Positions 63,876 through 64,000 of a stretch of 64,000 nucleotides of DNA are shown here, in pieces. The DNA comes from Pagrus major (taxonomy: Eukaryota; Chordata; Actinopteri; Spariformes; Sparidae), in the NCBI RefSeq assembly GCF_040436345.1, contig NC_133221.1:31509589-31573588 (forward strand), given 5' to 3'. Numbering within the stretch: position 1 is the stretch's first letter; each line of letters begins with the position of its first letter. The position numbers and the translations under genes were made by a program. The notes under the pieces were generated by a model that was not told where the DNA came from, made no database searches, and worked only from the letters and a program-made list of their open reading frames with translations.

Positions 63876-64000
63876 AATATTGATGCTGATGTAGGTGCAT
63901 AATATTGCTAAATGTATTTGACGATGACATGTGACTATAATCACCATGAACAAACCCCCAATAATTTCAGTGTGTTACTGTGCTGACTGCAGATGACCAC

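Overview
This is a window of vertebrate nuclear DNA, almost certainly from a ray-finned (teleost) fish. The reasons are GT-AG spliced genes whose exons read as fish forms of known vertebrate proteins, long CA/TA/GTAT microsatellites, and a repeat load typical of teleosts: Tc1-like, hAT, TTAA-flanked MITE, L2-like and Rex1-like LINE, and Penelope-like sequences. I see no bacterial or phage feature, no CRISPR array, and no rRNA or tRNA gene that I can support.

Three protein-coding genes are supported, all assembled by eye from exon content and splice sites. (1) gpr173 (+), an orphan SREB-family G-protein-coupled receptor with a single coding exon at 25684-26847. Its probable non-coding first exon ends at a splice donor at 16711 in a CpG-rich block, which implies an 8.8 kb first intron. 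(2) suv39h1 (-), a histone H3K9 methyltransferase with six coding exons between 52930 and 41155 and a predicted 411 aa. (3) slc51a (-), organic solute transporter alpha, with eight coding exons between 62353 and 55269 and a predicted 442 aa. gpr173 and suv39h1 are convergent. slc51a lies upstream of suv39h1 on the same strand, about 2.3 kb away. The three products (neural receptor, chromatin enzyme, bile-acid/steroid exporter) have no known common pathway, so this is ordinary linkage and not a functional cluster.

Layout. 1-15.6 kb is gene-free and built of nested mobile elements: a hAT with a perfect 8-bp target duplication inside an older repeat, a TTAA-flanked MITE, an L2-like LINE split by a decayed hAT, and a Tc1-like transposon split by a Rex1-like LINE that still has a 529-codon reverse-transcriptase ORF. 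15.7-26.8 kb is gpr173 with its long intron, which holds a hAT with a near-perfect target duplication, a Tc1 remnant and a Penelope-like endonuclease fragment. 26.8-41.2 kb is AT-rich intergenic DNA with several MITEs and Tc1 scraps. 41.2-52.9 kb is suv39h1; introns 2 and 3 hold three hAT-type elements and a Tc1 remnant. 53-55.3 kb is a short intergenic stretch, 55.3-62.4 kb is slc51a, and 62.9-64 kb is another Tc1 remnant followed by TA repeats.

I found no new biological system. The most unusual sequence-level items are two templated fold-back palindromes (12302-12373 and 61322-61374), a MITE family with TTAA flanks seen at several depths of decay, a uORF overlapping the gpr173 start, and a hAT with ~75-80 bp inverted arms beside a larger hAT inside suv39h1.
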